Positions 15,641 to 23,249 of a stretch of 64,000 bases of DNA are shown piece after piece. Each line of letters opens with the position of its first letter. Within the stretch, counting starts at the first letter, position 1. This stretch comes from JACVRW01 sp963746825 (GTDB taxonomy: Bacteria > Actinomycetota > Thermoleophilia > Solirubrobacterales > Thermoleophilaceae). The stretch spans positions 186,001 through 250,000 of the forward strand of contig CAVVCU010000003.1 of NCBI GenBank assembly GCA_963746825.1, read 5' to 3'. Both the position numbers and the translations under genes were made by a program. The notes beneath the pieces are model-generated. The model saw nothing but the letters and a program-made list of their open reading frames with translations. It was not told where the DNA came from and did no database searches.

Positions 15641-16818
15641 GCTCGGTCTCGTACTGGCTCGACTCCCCCTACGAGCCGCGCGCCGCGCTCGAGGGCCACC
15701 TGGAGGTGGAGGCCTGCGTGATCGGCGGCGGGGTGGGAGGGCTCTCGTGCGCGCGCAGGCTGGCCGAACACGGCGTGGAGACCATCGTGCTCGAGCGCGG
15801 CACGGTCGCCGGAGGGGCGAGCGGGCGCAACGGAGGCTTCCTGCTCGCCGGCGTGGCCGCGTTCCACAACGACGCGCGCGAGCTGTACGGGCGCGAGCGA
15901 AACCGGCGGATCTACGCCCGCACGGTGGAGGCCCAGCAGCAGGTCTACGAGCTGGCGGCGGAGCTCGGCCTGGACGACGACGTGCGCCGGGTGGGGTCGC
16001 TGCGCGTGGCCGTTAGCGAGGAGGAGGCCGAGCGGGTGCGCGGCCAGGTGGAGGCGCTGCGCGAGGACGGCTTCGCCGGCGAGCTCGTCGAGCGCGACGA
16101 CCTGCCTCCGGTGCTGCAACGCCGCGGGCTGTGCGCCTGCCACGTGGAGCACGACGCCGCCCTGCACCCGGCGCGCTGGTATCGCGCCCTTGCGGAGACC
16201 GCCGAGCGGGCGGGCGCGCGCATCTTCGAGGCGACGCCGGTGATCGGCCCGGTGCCGGCGCCGGGCGAGGGCGAGGTAAGAACGGACTCGGGCTCGGTCC
16301 GCGCCCGCCACGTGATCGTGGCCTCCGACGGAGCGCTCCCCGTGCTCGTGCCCGCCTACCAGGGCCGGGTGCGCTCGCGGCGGCTGCACATGGTGGCCTC
16401 CGAGCCGACGGAGCGGGTGGTCGACCAGCTCGTCTACCCGCGCTGGGGCTACGAGTACTTCCAGCAGCGCCCCGACGGCCGGCTGCTGCTGGGCGGCTTC
16501 TCCGACCTCGACGGCGAGGGCTCCTACACCGATCGCGAGGAGGGCAACCCGGAGGTATGGGATCGCCTGGAGGGCTACCTGCGCGACGAGCTGGGCCTCG
16601 ACACCAAGGTCACCCACCGCTGGGTGGGCATCGTGGGCTACACGGACGACCAGCTGCCCTTCGTGGGCGAGGTGCCCGACCGCCCCGGCCTCCACGTGGC
16701 GGGCGGATACAGCGGCCACGGCAACGTGCCCGGCTACGTGGCCGGCCAGGAGATCGCCGACGCGATCGCGGGCACGGCGGGCGAGGAGCCGGTGTTCAGT
16801 GCAGACCGTCCGGGCTGA
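15637..16818 (+). CDS. FAD-dependent amino-acid/amine oxidoreductase (DAO family)
   Basis: A 393-residue flavoenzyme. The FAD-binding motif VIGGGVGGLSCARRL begins near residue 25 and is followed by VLERGTVAGGASGRNGGF, a signature of the D-amino-acid oxidase/gamma-glutamylputrescine oxidase type. The C-terminal HVAGGYSGHGNVPGYVAGQE contacts FAD in the family. It would oxidise a primary or secondary amine to an imine with release of peroxide or electron transfer; the substrate is unknown. ATG 15637 overlaps the tgt stop as ATGA. The open frame extends far upstream but that part is a shadow of tgt. Confidence 0.88.
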   Translation: MSSVSYWLDSPYEPRAALEGHLEVEACVIGGGVGGLSCARRLAEHGVETIVLERGTVAGGASGRNGGFLLAGVAAFHNDARELYGRERNRRIYARTVEAQQQVYELAAELGLDDDVRRVGSLRVAVSEEEAERVRGQVEALREDGFAGELVERDDLPPVLQRRGLCACHVEHDAALHPARWYRALAETAERAGARIFEATPVIGPVPAPGEGEVRTDSGSVRARHVIVASDGALPVLVPAYQGRVRSRRLHMVASEPTERVVDQLVYPRWGYEYFQQRPDGRLLLGGFSDLDGEGSYTDREEGNPEVWDRLEGYLRDELGLDTKVTHRWVGIVGYTDDQLPFVGEVPDRPGLHVAGGYSGHGNVPGYVAGQEIADAIAGTAGEEPVFSADRPG

Positions 16819-17596
16819 CGGGCTCGAGATCGCCTACCGGCGCGCCGGCGAGGGCCCGCCGCTGGTGCTGGTGCACGGCGCCGCCGCGGACAGCCGCTCA
16901 TGGCAGCCGCAGCTCGACGCACTATCGGACGAGCTCACCGTGGTCGCCTGGGATGAGCCGGGCGCCGGGGGCTCCTCGGACGTGCCGGCGGATTTCACGC
17001 TGGCGGACTACGCGGGCTGCCTCGCGGCGCTGATCGAAGCGCTCTCTCTCGGCCCGGCGCACGTGGCCGGCCTCTCCTGGGGCGGGACCGTGGTCCAGGA
17101 GCTCTACCGCCACCGTCCCGAGCTCGTCGCCACCCTGCTGTTCGCCGACACCTACGCCGGCTGGAAGGGGTCGCTTCCCCGGGAGGAGGTCCAGGCCCGG
17201 CTCGCGGGCGTGCGCGAGATGCTGGCCGCGCCCCGCGAGGCTTTCGATCCCACGCTCCCCGGGCTCCTTGGCCCCGATCCGCCGGCGGAGGCCGTGGCGT
17301 TGCTCGAGGCGATGGCCGCCTCGGTTCGGCCCGAGAGCATCAGGACCCAGCTGAACGTGATGGCCGAGGCCGATCAGCGTGACCTGCTGCCGTCCGTCGC
17401 CGTGCCGACCCTGCTGATCTGGGGCGAGCTCGACGTGCGCTCACCGCTGAGCGTCGCGCGCGAGTTCGAGCGGGCGATCCCGGATTCGGAGCTCGTCGTG
17501 ATCCCCGGCTGCGGTCACGTGAGCAACCTGGAGCGGCCCGAGGAGTTCAACGACGCCGTCCGCCGCTTCTGCCGCGCCCACGGCCCGCGCGGCTAG
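16799..17596 (+). CDS. Alpha/beta-fold hydrolase
   Basis: A 265-residue hydrolase. The oxyanion region LVLVHGAAADSRSW, the nucleophile elbow GLSWGGTV, the acid Asp in LIWGELDVRSP and the catalytic His in IPGCGHVSNLERPEEF make a complete triad. Ester, epoxide or C-C bond hydrolysis are all possible. GTG 16799 lies within the end of the FAD oxidoreductase gene (20-base overlap), so the two are likely one transcript. The stop interlocks with the stop of the convergent kinase gene inside a single CTAG (17593-17596). Confidence 0.88.
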   Translation: MQTVRADGLEIAYRRAGEGPPLVLVHGAAADSRSWQPQLDALSDELTVVAWDEPGAGGSSDVPADFTLADYAGCLAALIEALSLGPAHVAGLSWGGTVVQELYRHRPELVATLLFADTYAGWKGSLPREEVQARLAGVREMLAAPREAFDPTLPGLLGPDPPAEAVALLEAMAASVRPESIRTQLNVMAEADQRDLLPSVAVPTLLIWGELDVRSPLSVAREFERAIPDSELVVIPGCGHVSNLERPEEFNDAVRRFCRAHGPRG

Positions 17597-18771
17597 GGCC
17601 CGTTGTCGCCGATGAAGTCGCGCAGGTCGTCGATCTGCTGCTGCACCTCGTCGGCGTTCGGCGCCTCCACGGGCGTGTCGCCCTCGTTCGACGCGAGCAG
17701 CGCGATGGCCACCGCGCCCACCGCGGCGAGTACGAGCAGCAGGGCGAAGAACGAGGCCATCTGGCGACGGCCGCCCTCGCGGGTCTCGCGGCGGGCGGGC
17801 GGCGCCGTCGTCTCCGAGCGCAGGCGCTGGGCGTTCGACGGGGGCGCGTACGAGGTGCGGGGCATGGCCCGCGTGGACGAGGTGATCTCGGTGGCGGCCA
17901 GCGCGCGCGTGGCGTCGGTGTCAGTCAGGGCCAGCCGGCGGGTGGCGTCGGTGGCCTCTCCGTGCATACCGGCCTCGAGCGCCTGTCCGAGCTCGAGCGC
18001 CGAGCGGTAGCGGCTGCCCGGCTCCCGCTCGAGGCACAGCCGGACGGCGGCGTCGAGCTGGGGCGGTACCTCGGGGCGCAGATCGGTGATCGGCTCCACC
18101 GGATCCTGCTGCTGCTTGAGGGCGAGCTCGGTCAGCGAGCTGTACTCGTGGGGTAGGCGGCCGGTGAGGAACTGGTAGGCGCACACGCCCAGGGAGTACA
18201 GGTCGGACGGGGGCCCGGCCTCCTCGCCCCGCGCCTGCTCGGGCGACAGGTAGGCGGCGGTGCCCAGGACCGCGCCCACCTGGGTGATGCGGGTCTGCTC
18301 CGCGGCCTTGGCGATGCCGAAGTCGGCCAGCTTGGTGGCATTGGTCTCGCGGGCCACGAGCAGGTTGCCGGGCTTCACGTCGCGATGCACGACGCCGGCC
18401 CGGTGCGCGTAGTCGAGGCCGTGGCAGGCGTCGCGCAGGAGATGGACGGTCCACTGCACGTCGAGCATCGAGTGCTCGCGCAGGAGATCGGCGCAGGAGG
18501 GGCCGTCGACGTACTCCATGACGATGTAGTGGCGGTCGCTGTCGGGATCACGCCCGGAGTCGAACACCTGGACGATGTTGGGGTGCTGAAGCCGCGCGGC
18601 GGCAAGGGCCTCGCGCCGGAAACGGGCCACGAAGTCGGCGTCCTCGGCGAGGTGCTCGGCCAGCAGCTTCACCGCCACCGAGCGCTCGAGCACCGAGTCG
18701 GTGGCCCGGAAGACGGTCGACATGCCGCCCGCGCCGAGCCGGTTCTCGATCTGGTAGCGGCCGGCGATCAT
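17593..18771 (-). CDS. PknB-type membrane Ser/Thr protein kinase
   Basis: A 392-residue kinase: catalytic domain residues 1 to about 270, a Thr/Ser-rich linker, one transmembrane helix at about 338-360 (FFALLLVLAAVGAVAIALLA) and a short outer tail of about 30 residues. The glycine loop is RLGAGGMSTVF; catalytic Lys35, the HRD Asp131 (HRDVKPGN) and DFG at 150-152 are intact. No PASTA domain, so the outer tail is not a muropeptide sensor. ATG 18771 is preferred; TTG 18786, overlapping the upstream stop as TTGA, is an alternative. Third gene of the metallophosphoesterase-lipoprotein-kinase operon, so the lipoprotein may be its partner (inference). Confidence 0.92.
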   Translation of the reverse strand: MIAGRYQIENRLGAGGMSTVFRATDSVLERSVAVKLLAEHLAEDADFVARFRREALAAARLQHPNIVQVFDSGRDPDSDRHYIVMEYVDGPSCADLLREHSMLDVQWTVHLLRDACHGLDYAHRAGVVHRDVKPGNLLVARETNATKLADFGIAKAAEQTRITQVGAVLGTAAYLSPEQARGEEAGPPSDLYSLGVCAYQFLTGRLPHEYSSLTELALKQQQDPVEPITDLRPEVPPQLDAAVRLCLEREPGSRYRSALELGQALEAGMHGEATDATRRLALTDTDATRALAATEITSSTRAMPRTSYAPPSNAQRLRSETTAPPARRETREGGRRQMASFFALLLVLAAVGAVAIALLASNEGDTPVEAPNADEVQQQIDDLRDFIGDNGP

Positions 18772-18782
18772 CTCGGGAGGGC

Positions 18783-19310
18783 TCAACCGTCGTCCTCCGG
18801 CGTCACGGCCCCGCCGCTGCCCTCTTCCGCGTTGGGGTCCTCCTCGAGGGGATCTATCGGTTCCTCGGGGACCGTCGGAGTGGTCTCGGTGGGGGTGGTC
18901 TCCGTCGGCGTGGTTTCCGTCTCGGTGGGCGTGGTCTCCGTCTCGGTTTCGGGCTCCGGCTCGAGCAGCGGCTCGGGCTCGGTCTCCTGGCCCTTTTCGA
19001 CGTCGCACTGCTCGCTGGTGAGCTCAAACAGGCGGTTGAAGCCGTCGAGGAGCGCCTGGCGGACGTCGGGGTCGACATCCTCGGGCAGCGACTGGATGGT
19101 CGTGTTCACCGCCGGGAGGGTGTCGCTGATGATGTCCGCGCAGGCCCCGCCGCCCGCCTCCATGCGCCGCTCCACCTCCGAGAGGCGGGAGTCCAGGTCG
19201 GTCACCGCCTGCTCGGGAAGCGGGCTCGCCTGCTCATCTTCGGAGCCGCAGCCCGCGCCGAGTGCGGCGGCGAGCGCGAGCAATGCGATGGTCGGGCGAA
19301 GAAATCTCAT
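18783..19310 (-). CDS. Lipoprotein with Pro/Glu/Thr-rich tail
   Basis: A 175-residue protein with lipoprotein signal (MRFLRPTIALLALAAALGAG then Cys). The mature part has a helical domain with two cysteines (GGGACADIISDT, LTSEQCDVEK) that could form a disulfide outside the cell, followed by about 60 residues dominated by TETTPTE-type repeats, probably an extended wall-spanning stalk. Function unknown. ATG 19310 overlaps the stop of the metallophosphoesterase gene as ATGA, and its own stop abuts the kinase gene, so all three are co-translated. Confidence 0.8.
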   Translation of the reverse strand: MRFLRPTIALLALAAALGAGCGSEDEQASPLPEQAVTDLDSRLSEVERRMEAGGGACADIISDTLPAVNTTIQSLPEDVDPDVRQALLDGFNRLFELTSEQCDVEKGQETEPEPLLEPEPETETETTPTETETTPTETTPTETTPTVPEEPIDPLEEDPNAEEGSGGAVTPEDDG

Positions 19311-20041
19311 AGTCCTAGGTGGAGCCGGTCGGCGAGGTCCTTGGGCAGGCCCGCCTCAACAATGGCTGACGCGGCGGCGTCAATCGGATATTCGACGCGC
19401 CGCCACTCCGCGCTCCATCCCTCTGTGTCTAGCAGGAGCCATGCGGCGCGCGGATCACCGTCACGGGGCTGACCGACTCCGCCGGGGTTGACCAGCCACT
19501 CGCCTTCGCTGAGCTCCAGCTCGAGCCCGGCCTTGGCTATCTCGCCCTCGGGCTCGCCGGGCCCGCCGTCGCGGTGGAACCACAGCGCGAGGTGCGTATG
19601 GCCCACGGCCCCCACCCGCGGCTCCATGTGGTCCATGTTCTCCGCCGCGAGGTCGTAGGACATGACGTACTCCCACACCGGATCGCGAGGGGACGCGTGC
19701 CACACGCCGAGCTCGCGGCCCACCTTGGAGGTCGGCAGCCGCTCCAGGAAAGCGAGGGTTTCCGCGCCGATGTGCTCGCGCGTCCACACCGCCGCCTCCG
19801 CGGCATTCTTGGAGAACTCGGCGATGTCGAGCGCCCCCGTGACCGCCTGGTCGTGGTTTCCGGCCAGGCAGACGTCGCACCGCTCGGCGGCCAGCGCGAC
19901 ACAGCCATCCGGCTCGGCGCCATAGCCCACGAGATCACCCAGGCACCAGATCTCGTCGGGTGCGCAGGCGTCGACGTCGGCCAGCACGGCCTCGAAGGCC
20001 GGCAGGTTTCCGTGGACGTCGGAGAGCAACGCAATGCGCAT
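19307..20041 (-). CDS. Calcineurin-like metallophosphoesterase (YfcE/MJ0936-like)
   Basis: A 244-residue cytoplasmic phosphoesterase. The metal-binding motifs follow the family order: LLSDVHGN at residue 6, CLGDLVGYGAEP, CLAGNHDQAVTG and GAVGHTHLALWF near residue 145. The binuclear site should hydrolyse phosphomonoesters or phosphodiesters such as cyclic nucleotides. ATG 20041; the upstream region is shared with the divergent M48 peptidase gene (27 bases between starts), so the promoters overlap. First gene of the operon with the lipoprotein and kinase. Confidence 0.9.
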   Translation of the reverse strand: MRIALLSDVHGNLPAFEAVLADVDACAPDEIWCLGDLVGYGAEPDGCVALAAERCDVCLAGNHDQAVTGALDIAEFSKNAAEAAVWTREHIGAETLAFLERLPTSKVGRELGVWHASPRDPVWEYVMSYDLAAENMDHMEPRVGAVGHTHLALWFHRDGGPGEPEGEIAKAGLELELSEGEWLVNPGGVGQPRDGDPRAAWLLLDTEGWSAEWRRVEYPIDAAASAIVEAGLPKDLADRLHLGL

Positions 20042-20053
20042 CGGGGTGCCTTC

Positions 20054-20059
20054 TACAGT
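20054..20059 (+). promoter_or_regulatory. -10-like TACAGT box before the M48 peptidase gene
   Basis: TACAGT ends nine bases before ATG 20069, with no Shine-Dalgarno in between; this is leaderless spacing in the 27-base divergent region. Confidence 0.4.
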
Positions 20060-20068
20060 GTCGAGAAG

Positions 20069-21316
20069 ATGAGACTTCGGGGACGTTCGCGGCTGCCGCT
20101 GGCGCTCGTGGTGGCCGTGGCCGCCGCCGGGGTGGCCACTTTCCTGCTGCGCCCGCGGACCGGCCTCATCGAACCGGCTTCGGTCGACGTGACAGGGTAC
20201 TTCACGGCCTTTCAGCTCGACCGGGCTGAGGACTTTCGCGGCGTTCAGCGCCTGCTCGGGATCGGCGGCCTCGTGGCGGGAACGGCCACGCTGGCCCTTC
20301 TCACCTGGCGGCCCCCGCGGCGGGCCTTCGACCGGCTGGCCCGGCGCCCCATCCTGGGCGGCGCAGCGGCGGGGGCCGGCCTGTCGCTGCTCCTGGTGGC
20401 GGTCGAGCTGCCCATCTCAGCAGTGGCCCACGACCGCGCCGTCGACGTGGGGCTGTCCACACAGAGCTGGCTGCCCTGGCTGGGCGACGTGGCCAAGTCG
20501 ACAGGCATCGACGCGGTGTTCGCCGCCGCCGGGGGGGCGCTGGCCATGGCCCTGATCCGGCGCTTCCGGCGCAACTGGTGGGCGCCCGCGTCCGCGGCGA
20601 TCGTGGTGTTCGGCGTGGTCACGATCTGGCTCTTCCCCGTGGTGATCGACCCGCTCTTCAACAAGTTCGAGCCGCTGCGCCCGGGCCCTACGCGGTCGGA
20701 CGTGCTCGAGCTGGCCGATGAGGCCGGCGTCGACGTGGGGGAGGTGTACCGGATCGACGCGAGCCGTCGCACCACCGCGGCCAACGCCTACGTCGGCGGC
20801 CTCGGTCACACCAAGCGCGTGGTGCTCTACGACAACCTGATCTCGGCGTTCCCGCGCGACCAGATGCGTCTCGTGGTGGCCCACGAGCTCGGCCACCAGA
20901 AGCACAACGACCTCTGGCGGGGCCTGCTCTGGTTCGCGCTGGTGGCTCCCGCCGGCACCTTTCTGGCCCAGGCCCTGGCCGAGCGCTTCGCTCGGCGCGA
21001 CGGCCTCGGCGATCCGCAGCGCAAGCCGGGACCGATCGTTATCCCCGCTCTCGCGCTGGCCATCGCGATCGTTTCGTTCGGCGTCGGCGCCGCCTCCAAC
21101 GTGCTCTCGCGCCAGGTGGAGGCCCGCGCCGACGCCTTCTCCCTGCGCCTGACCGAGGATCCGGCCGCGTTCGTGCAGCTGGAGCGCCGGCTTGCGCTGC
21201 GCAACATCTCCGACCCCGACCCGCCCGGCCTGACCCACCTCCTGTTCGGGACCCATCCCACCACGGCGGAACGCATCGGGATCGGCGAGGCGTTCAACGC
21301 GAGCAACGAGCCTTGA
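20069..21316 (+). CDS. M48-family (Ste24/HtpX-like) membrane zinc peptidase
   Basis: A 415-residue membrane protease. The zinc motif HELGH lies at residues 272-276 and the third ligand Glu in the EARADAFSL stretch near residue 351. Hydrophobic segments flank it (for example PLALVVAVAAAGVATFLL at the N-terminus, SAAIVVFGVVTIWLFPVVI before and IVIPALALAIAIVSFGVGAAS after). The layout is closer to Ste24/CAAX proteases than to short HtpX. The likely role is membrane protein quality control or processing. ATG 20069 is selected for its leaderless box. The stop overlaps the next gene as TTGA. Confidence 0.88.
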   Translation: MRLRGRSRLPLALVVAVAAAGVATFLLRPRTGLIEPASVDVTGYFTAFQLDRAEDFRGVQRLLGIGGLVAGTATLALLTWRPPRRAFDRLARRPILGGAAAGAGLSLLLVAVELPISAVAHDRAVDVGLSTQSWLPWLGDVAKSTGIDAVFAAAGGALAMALIRRFRRNWWAPASAAIVVFGVVTIWLFPVVIDPLFNKFEPLRPGPTRSDVLELADEAGVDVGEVYRIDASRRTTAANAYVGGLGHTKRVVLYDNLISAFPRDQMRLVVAHELGHQKHNDLWRGLLWFALVAPAGTFLAQALAERFARRDGLGDPQRKPGPIVIPALALAIAIVSFGVGAASNVLSRQVEARADAFSLRLTEDPAAFVQLERRLALRNISDPDPPGLTHLLFGTHPTTAERIGIGEAFNASNEP

Positions 21317-22473
21317 GCGAGCGCCGCGTCCTCATCGAGCGGGTGGTGCGCGAGCTGGCCTCCTTCGAGCGGCCGTCGGCGAGCGAGGGTGAGCGGCGCG
21401 CGGCCGAATGGCTGAAGGGCGAGCTCGAGCGGGCTGGGGCGCGCGACGCGCGCCTCGAGGCCGAACGCGCGCACGGCGGGTACTGGTGGCCCCTCGGGCT
21501 GCTGAACGCCGCCGCCCTGGCCGCGGCCGCGACGGGCAGGCGACGCCTCGCGACGCTCGCCGGAGCGATCGCCGCGGCGGGGATCTACGACGACGTGGGC
21601 GGCGGGCGCCTCTGGTTTCGCCGCCGCGCCCTGCGGTCGCGAACCACGCACAACGTGGTGGCCGAGCTGGGTGATCGCGAGGCCGAGCGGACGGTCGTGT
21701 TCATCGCCCACCACGACGCGGCCCACTCGGGCCTGGTGTTCCACCCCGCGCTGCCCCGGATGGCCATGAGGCGCATGCCGCGCCTTCACGCCAAGTCCAA
21801 CCAGAGCTTCCCGATTCTCTTCGCGGTGTTCCTCGGTCCCCTGCTGCTCGCGCTCTGGGGCCTGACCGGCCTGCGCGCGCTGCGCGGCCTCGGGAGCTTC
21901 CTGGCCGCCGGCTCGACCGCCGCCATGGCCGACATCGGCTCCCGCCCGGTCGTGCCCGGCGCAAACGACAACCTGAGCGCGGTGGCGGCGCTCGCCGCTC
22001 TGGCCCAGGCTCTGGCCGAGCGCCCGCCGGAGGGGGTGAGGGTGATCATCCTCTCCACCGGCTCCGAGGAGTCGTTCATGGAGGGCATGCAGGGCTTCGT
22101 CGCACGCCACGCCGCCGCCCTGAGCACCGCATGGACCGAGTTCGTGTGCCTCGAATGCGTCGGCTCGCCGACGTTGTGCGTGGTCGAGGGGGAGGGGATG
22201 CTGCGCATGCGCCTCTACCCGGAGGCCTCGCGCGAGGCCCTCGCGGCCGCCGGTGCGCGGGCCGGGGTGCCGCTGCAGCGCGGCCTGCGGACCGTGGCGG
22301 CCACCGACGCGCTGATCGCCCTGCGCGCCGGCTACGCCACCTGCACACTGGGCGGAGTGGATGAGACCAAGTTCCCCGCCAACTACCACTGGCCCACCGA
22401 CGTGCCCGACAACCTGAGCTGGGAGTCGGTCGAAGCCGCGGCGGCGGTGTGCGAGGCCTACGTGCGCGCCTAG
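21313..22473 (+). CDS. M28-family zinc aminopeptidase-like protein
   Basis: A 386-residue peptidase. All metal/catalytic positions of the M28 pattern are seen: VVFIAHHDAAHSG (first His and Asp), VPGANDNLSA (bridging Asp), LSTGSEESFMEG (catalytic Glu and ligand), LECVGSPT (ligand) and the last His in NYHWPTDVP. Two internal hydrophobic stretches (LLNAAALAAAATG, ILFAVFLGPLLLALWGL) suggest membrane association. TTG 21313 overlaps the M48 gene stop, so the two proteases are coupled. The stop interlocks with the convergent DUF3467 gene in CTAG (22470-22473). Confidence 0.85.
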   Translation: MSERRVLIERVVRELASFERPSASEGERRAAEWLKGELERAGARDARLEAERAHGGYWWPLGLLNAAALAAAATGRRRLATLAGAIAAAGIYDDVGGGRLWFRRRALRSRTTHNVVAELGDREAERTVVFIAHHDAAHSGLVFHPALPRMAMRRMPRLHAKSNQSFPILFAVFLGPLLLALWGLTGLRALRGLGSFLAAGSTAAMADIGSRPVVPGANDNLSAVAALAALAQALAERPPEGVRVIILSTGSEESFMEGMQGFVARHAAALSTAWTEFVCLECVGSPTLCVVEGEGMLRMRLYPEASREALAAAGARAGVPLQRGLRTVAATDALIALRAGYATCTLGGVDETKFPANYHWPTDVPDNLSWESVEAAAAVCEAYVRA

Positions 22474-22817
22474 GCGGGCTTCGGCGGTTCCGGCGGTTCC
22501 GGCGTCTCCGGAGCGTCGGGCGCCTCGGGCGGACCGTTGTCGAACTCCGGCAGCTCGCGGATGCCCTCCCGGGTCTGCCACTTGGAGAAGTTGTCCTCCA
22601 TCGCGTCGATCAGCTCGCGCATGAAACGAGGGGCGATGTTGATTCGCGCCACCACCACGCCCGGGACCTCGCCGTCCTCGACCTCGTGATCGACGCGCGC
22701 GAAGGTGAGGGTGAACTCGTAGTCGGAGTGCGAGACGTTGGCGAAGTTGGCGTAGTGGCCGGCCATCGTCTCGGGGTCGGTGTGGATGTTGAAATGGCGC
22801 TCGGCGTCCTCGGGCAT
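22470..22817 (-). CDS. DUF3467 family protein
   Basis: A 115-residue protein. The core GHYANFANVSHSDYEFTLTF followed by VVARINIAPRFMRELIDAMEDN matches the DUF3467 pattern I know from bacteria and archaea; function is unestablished. The tail is Pro/Glu-rich (PEAPDAPETPEPPEPP). ATG 22817 lies back to back with rlmH, 20 bases between starts; the shared TACTAT/ATAGTA element may serve both directions. Confidence 0.85.
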   Translation of the reverse strand: MPEDAERHFNIHTDPETMAGHYANFANVSHSDYEFTLTFARVDHEVEDGEVPGVVVARINIAPRFMRELIDAMEDNFSKWQTREGIRELPEFDNGPPEAPDAPETPEPPEPPKPA

Positions 22818-22822
22818 GGGCG

Positions 22823-22828
22823 TACTAT
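22823..22828 (+). promoter_or_regulatory. -10-like TACTAT box before rlmH
   Basis: TACTAT ends nine bases before ATG 22838 in a 20-base divergent region, with no room for a Shine-Dalgarno. Consistent with a leaderless rlmH transcript. Confidence 0.45.
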
Positions 22829-22837
22829 CGCACTCTC

Positions 22838-23242
22838 ATGCGGATCTCAGTGATCGCCGTGGGGCGAGTGCGTCCGCCGTACCAGGACGACGTCGAGCAC
22901 TACCGCAAGATGCTCGCCGGCCACGCGAAGGTCGAGCTGATCGAGGTCCGCGAGGACGAGGCCGTGCGGCGGCGTATTCCCGAGCGCGCGCTGGTCGTGT
23001 TGCTGGCCGGCGACGGCGAGCAGCTGAGCTCGGAGGAGCTGAGCGGGTGGATCGAGGAGCGTCGTCGCGACGGACGCGACGTCTGCTTCGTGATCGGCGG
23101 CCCCACGGGGCTCGAGCTCGAAGCTGACAAGCGGCTCTCGCTGGGGCCGATGACGCTGCCCCACCAGCTCGCGCGCGTGGTGCTGCTCGAGCAGATCTAC
23201 CGGGCCCACAAGATCCTGGCCCGCGAGCCCTACCACTATTAA
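22838..23242 (+). CDS. rlmH: 23S rRNA (pseudouridine1915-N3)-methyltransferase RlmH
   Basis: A 134-residue SPOUT methyltransferase acting on helix 69 of 23S rRNA. The N-terminal IAVGRVRPPYQDDVEHY, the SAM-binding trefoil-knot sequence FVIGGPTGLE and LSLGPMTLPHQLARVVLLEQ, and the conserved end AREPYHY are all present. Slightly shorter than the enterobacterial enzyme (155) but complete. argS follows eight bases after the stop, probably in the same transcript. Confidence 0.95.
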   Translation: MRISVIAVGRVRPPYQDDVEHYRKMLAGHAKVELIEVREDEAVRRRIPERALVVLLAGDGEQLSSEELSGWIEERRRDGRDVCFVIGGPTGLELEADKRLSLGPMTLPHQLARVVLLEQIYRAHKILAREPYHY

Positions 23243-23249
23243 TTCTCCT

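Noticed and set aside
19574..20068. Extension of the M48 peptidase frame
   Set aside because: Antisense to the metallophosphoesterase gene; a promoter-like box precedes ATG 20069.
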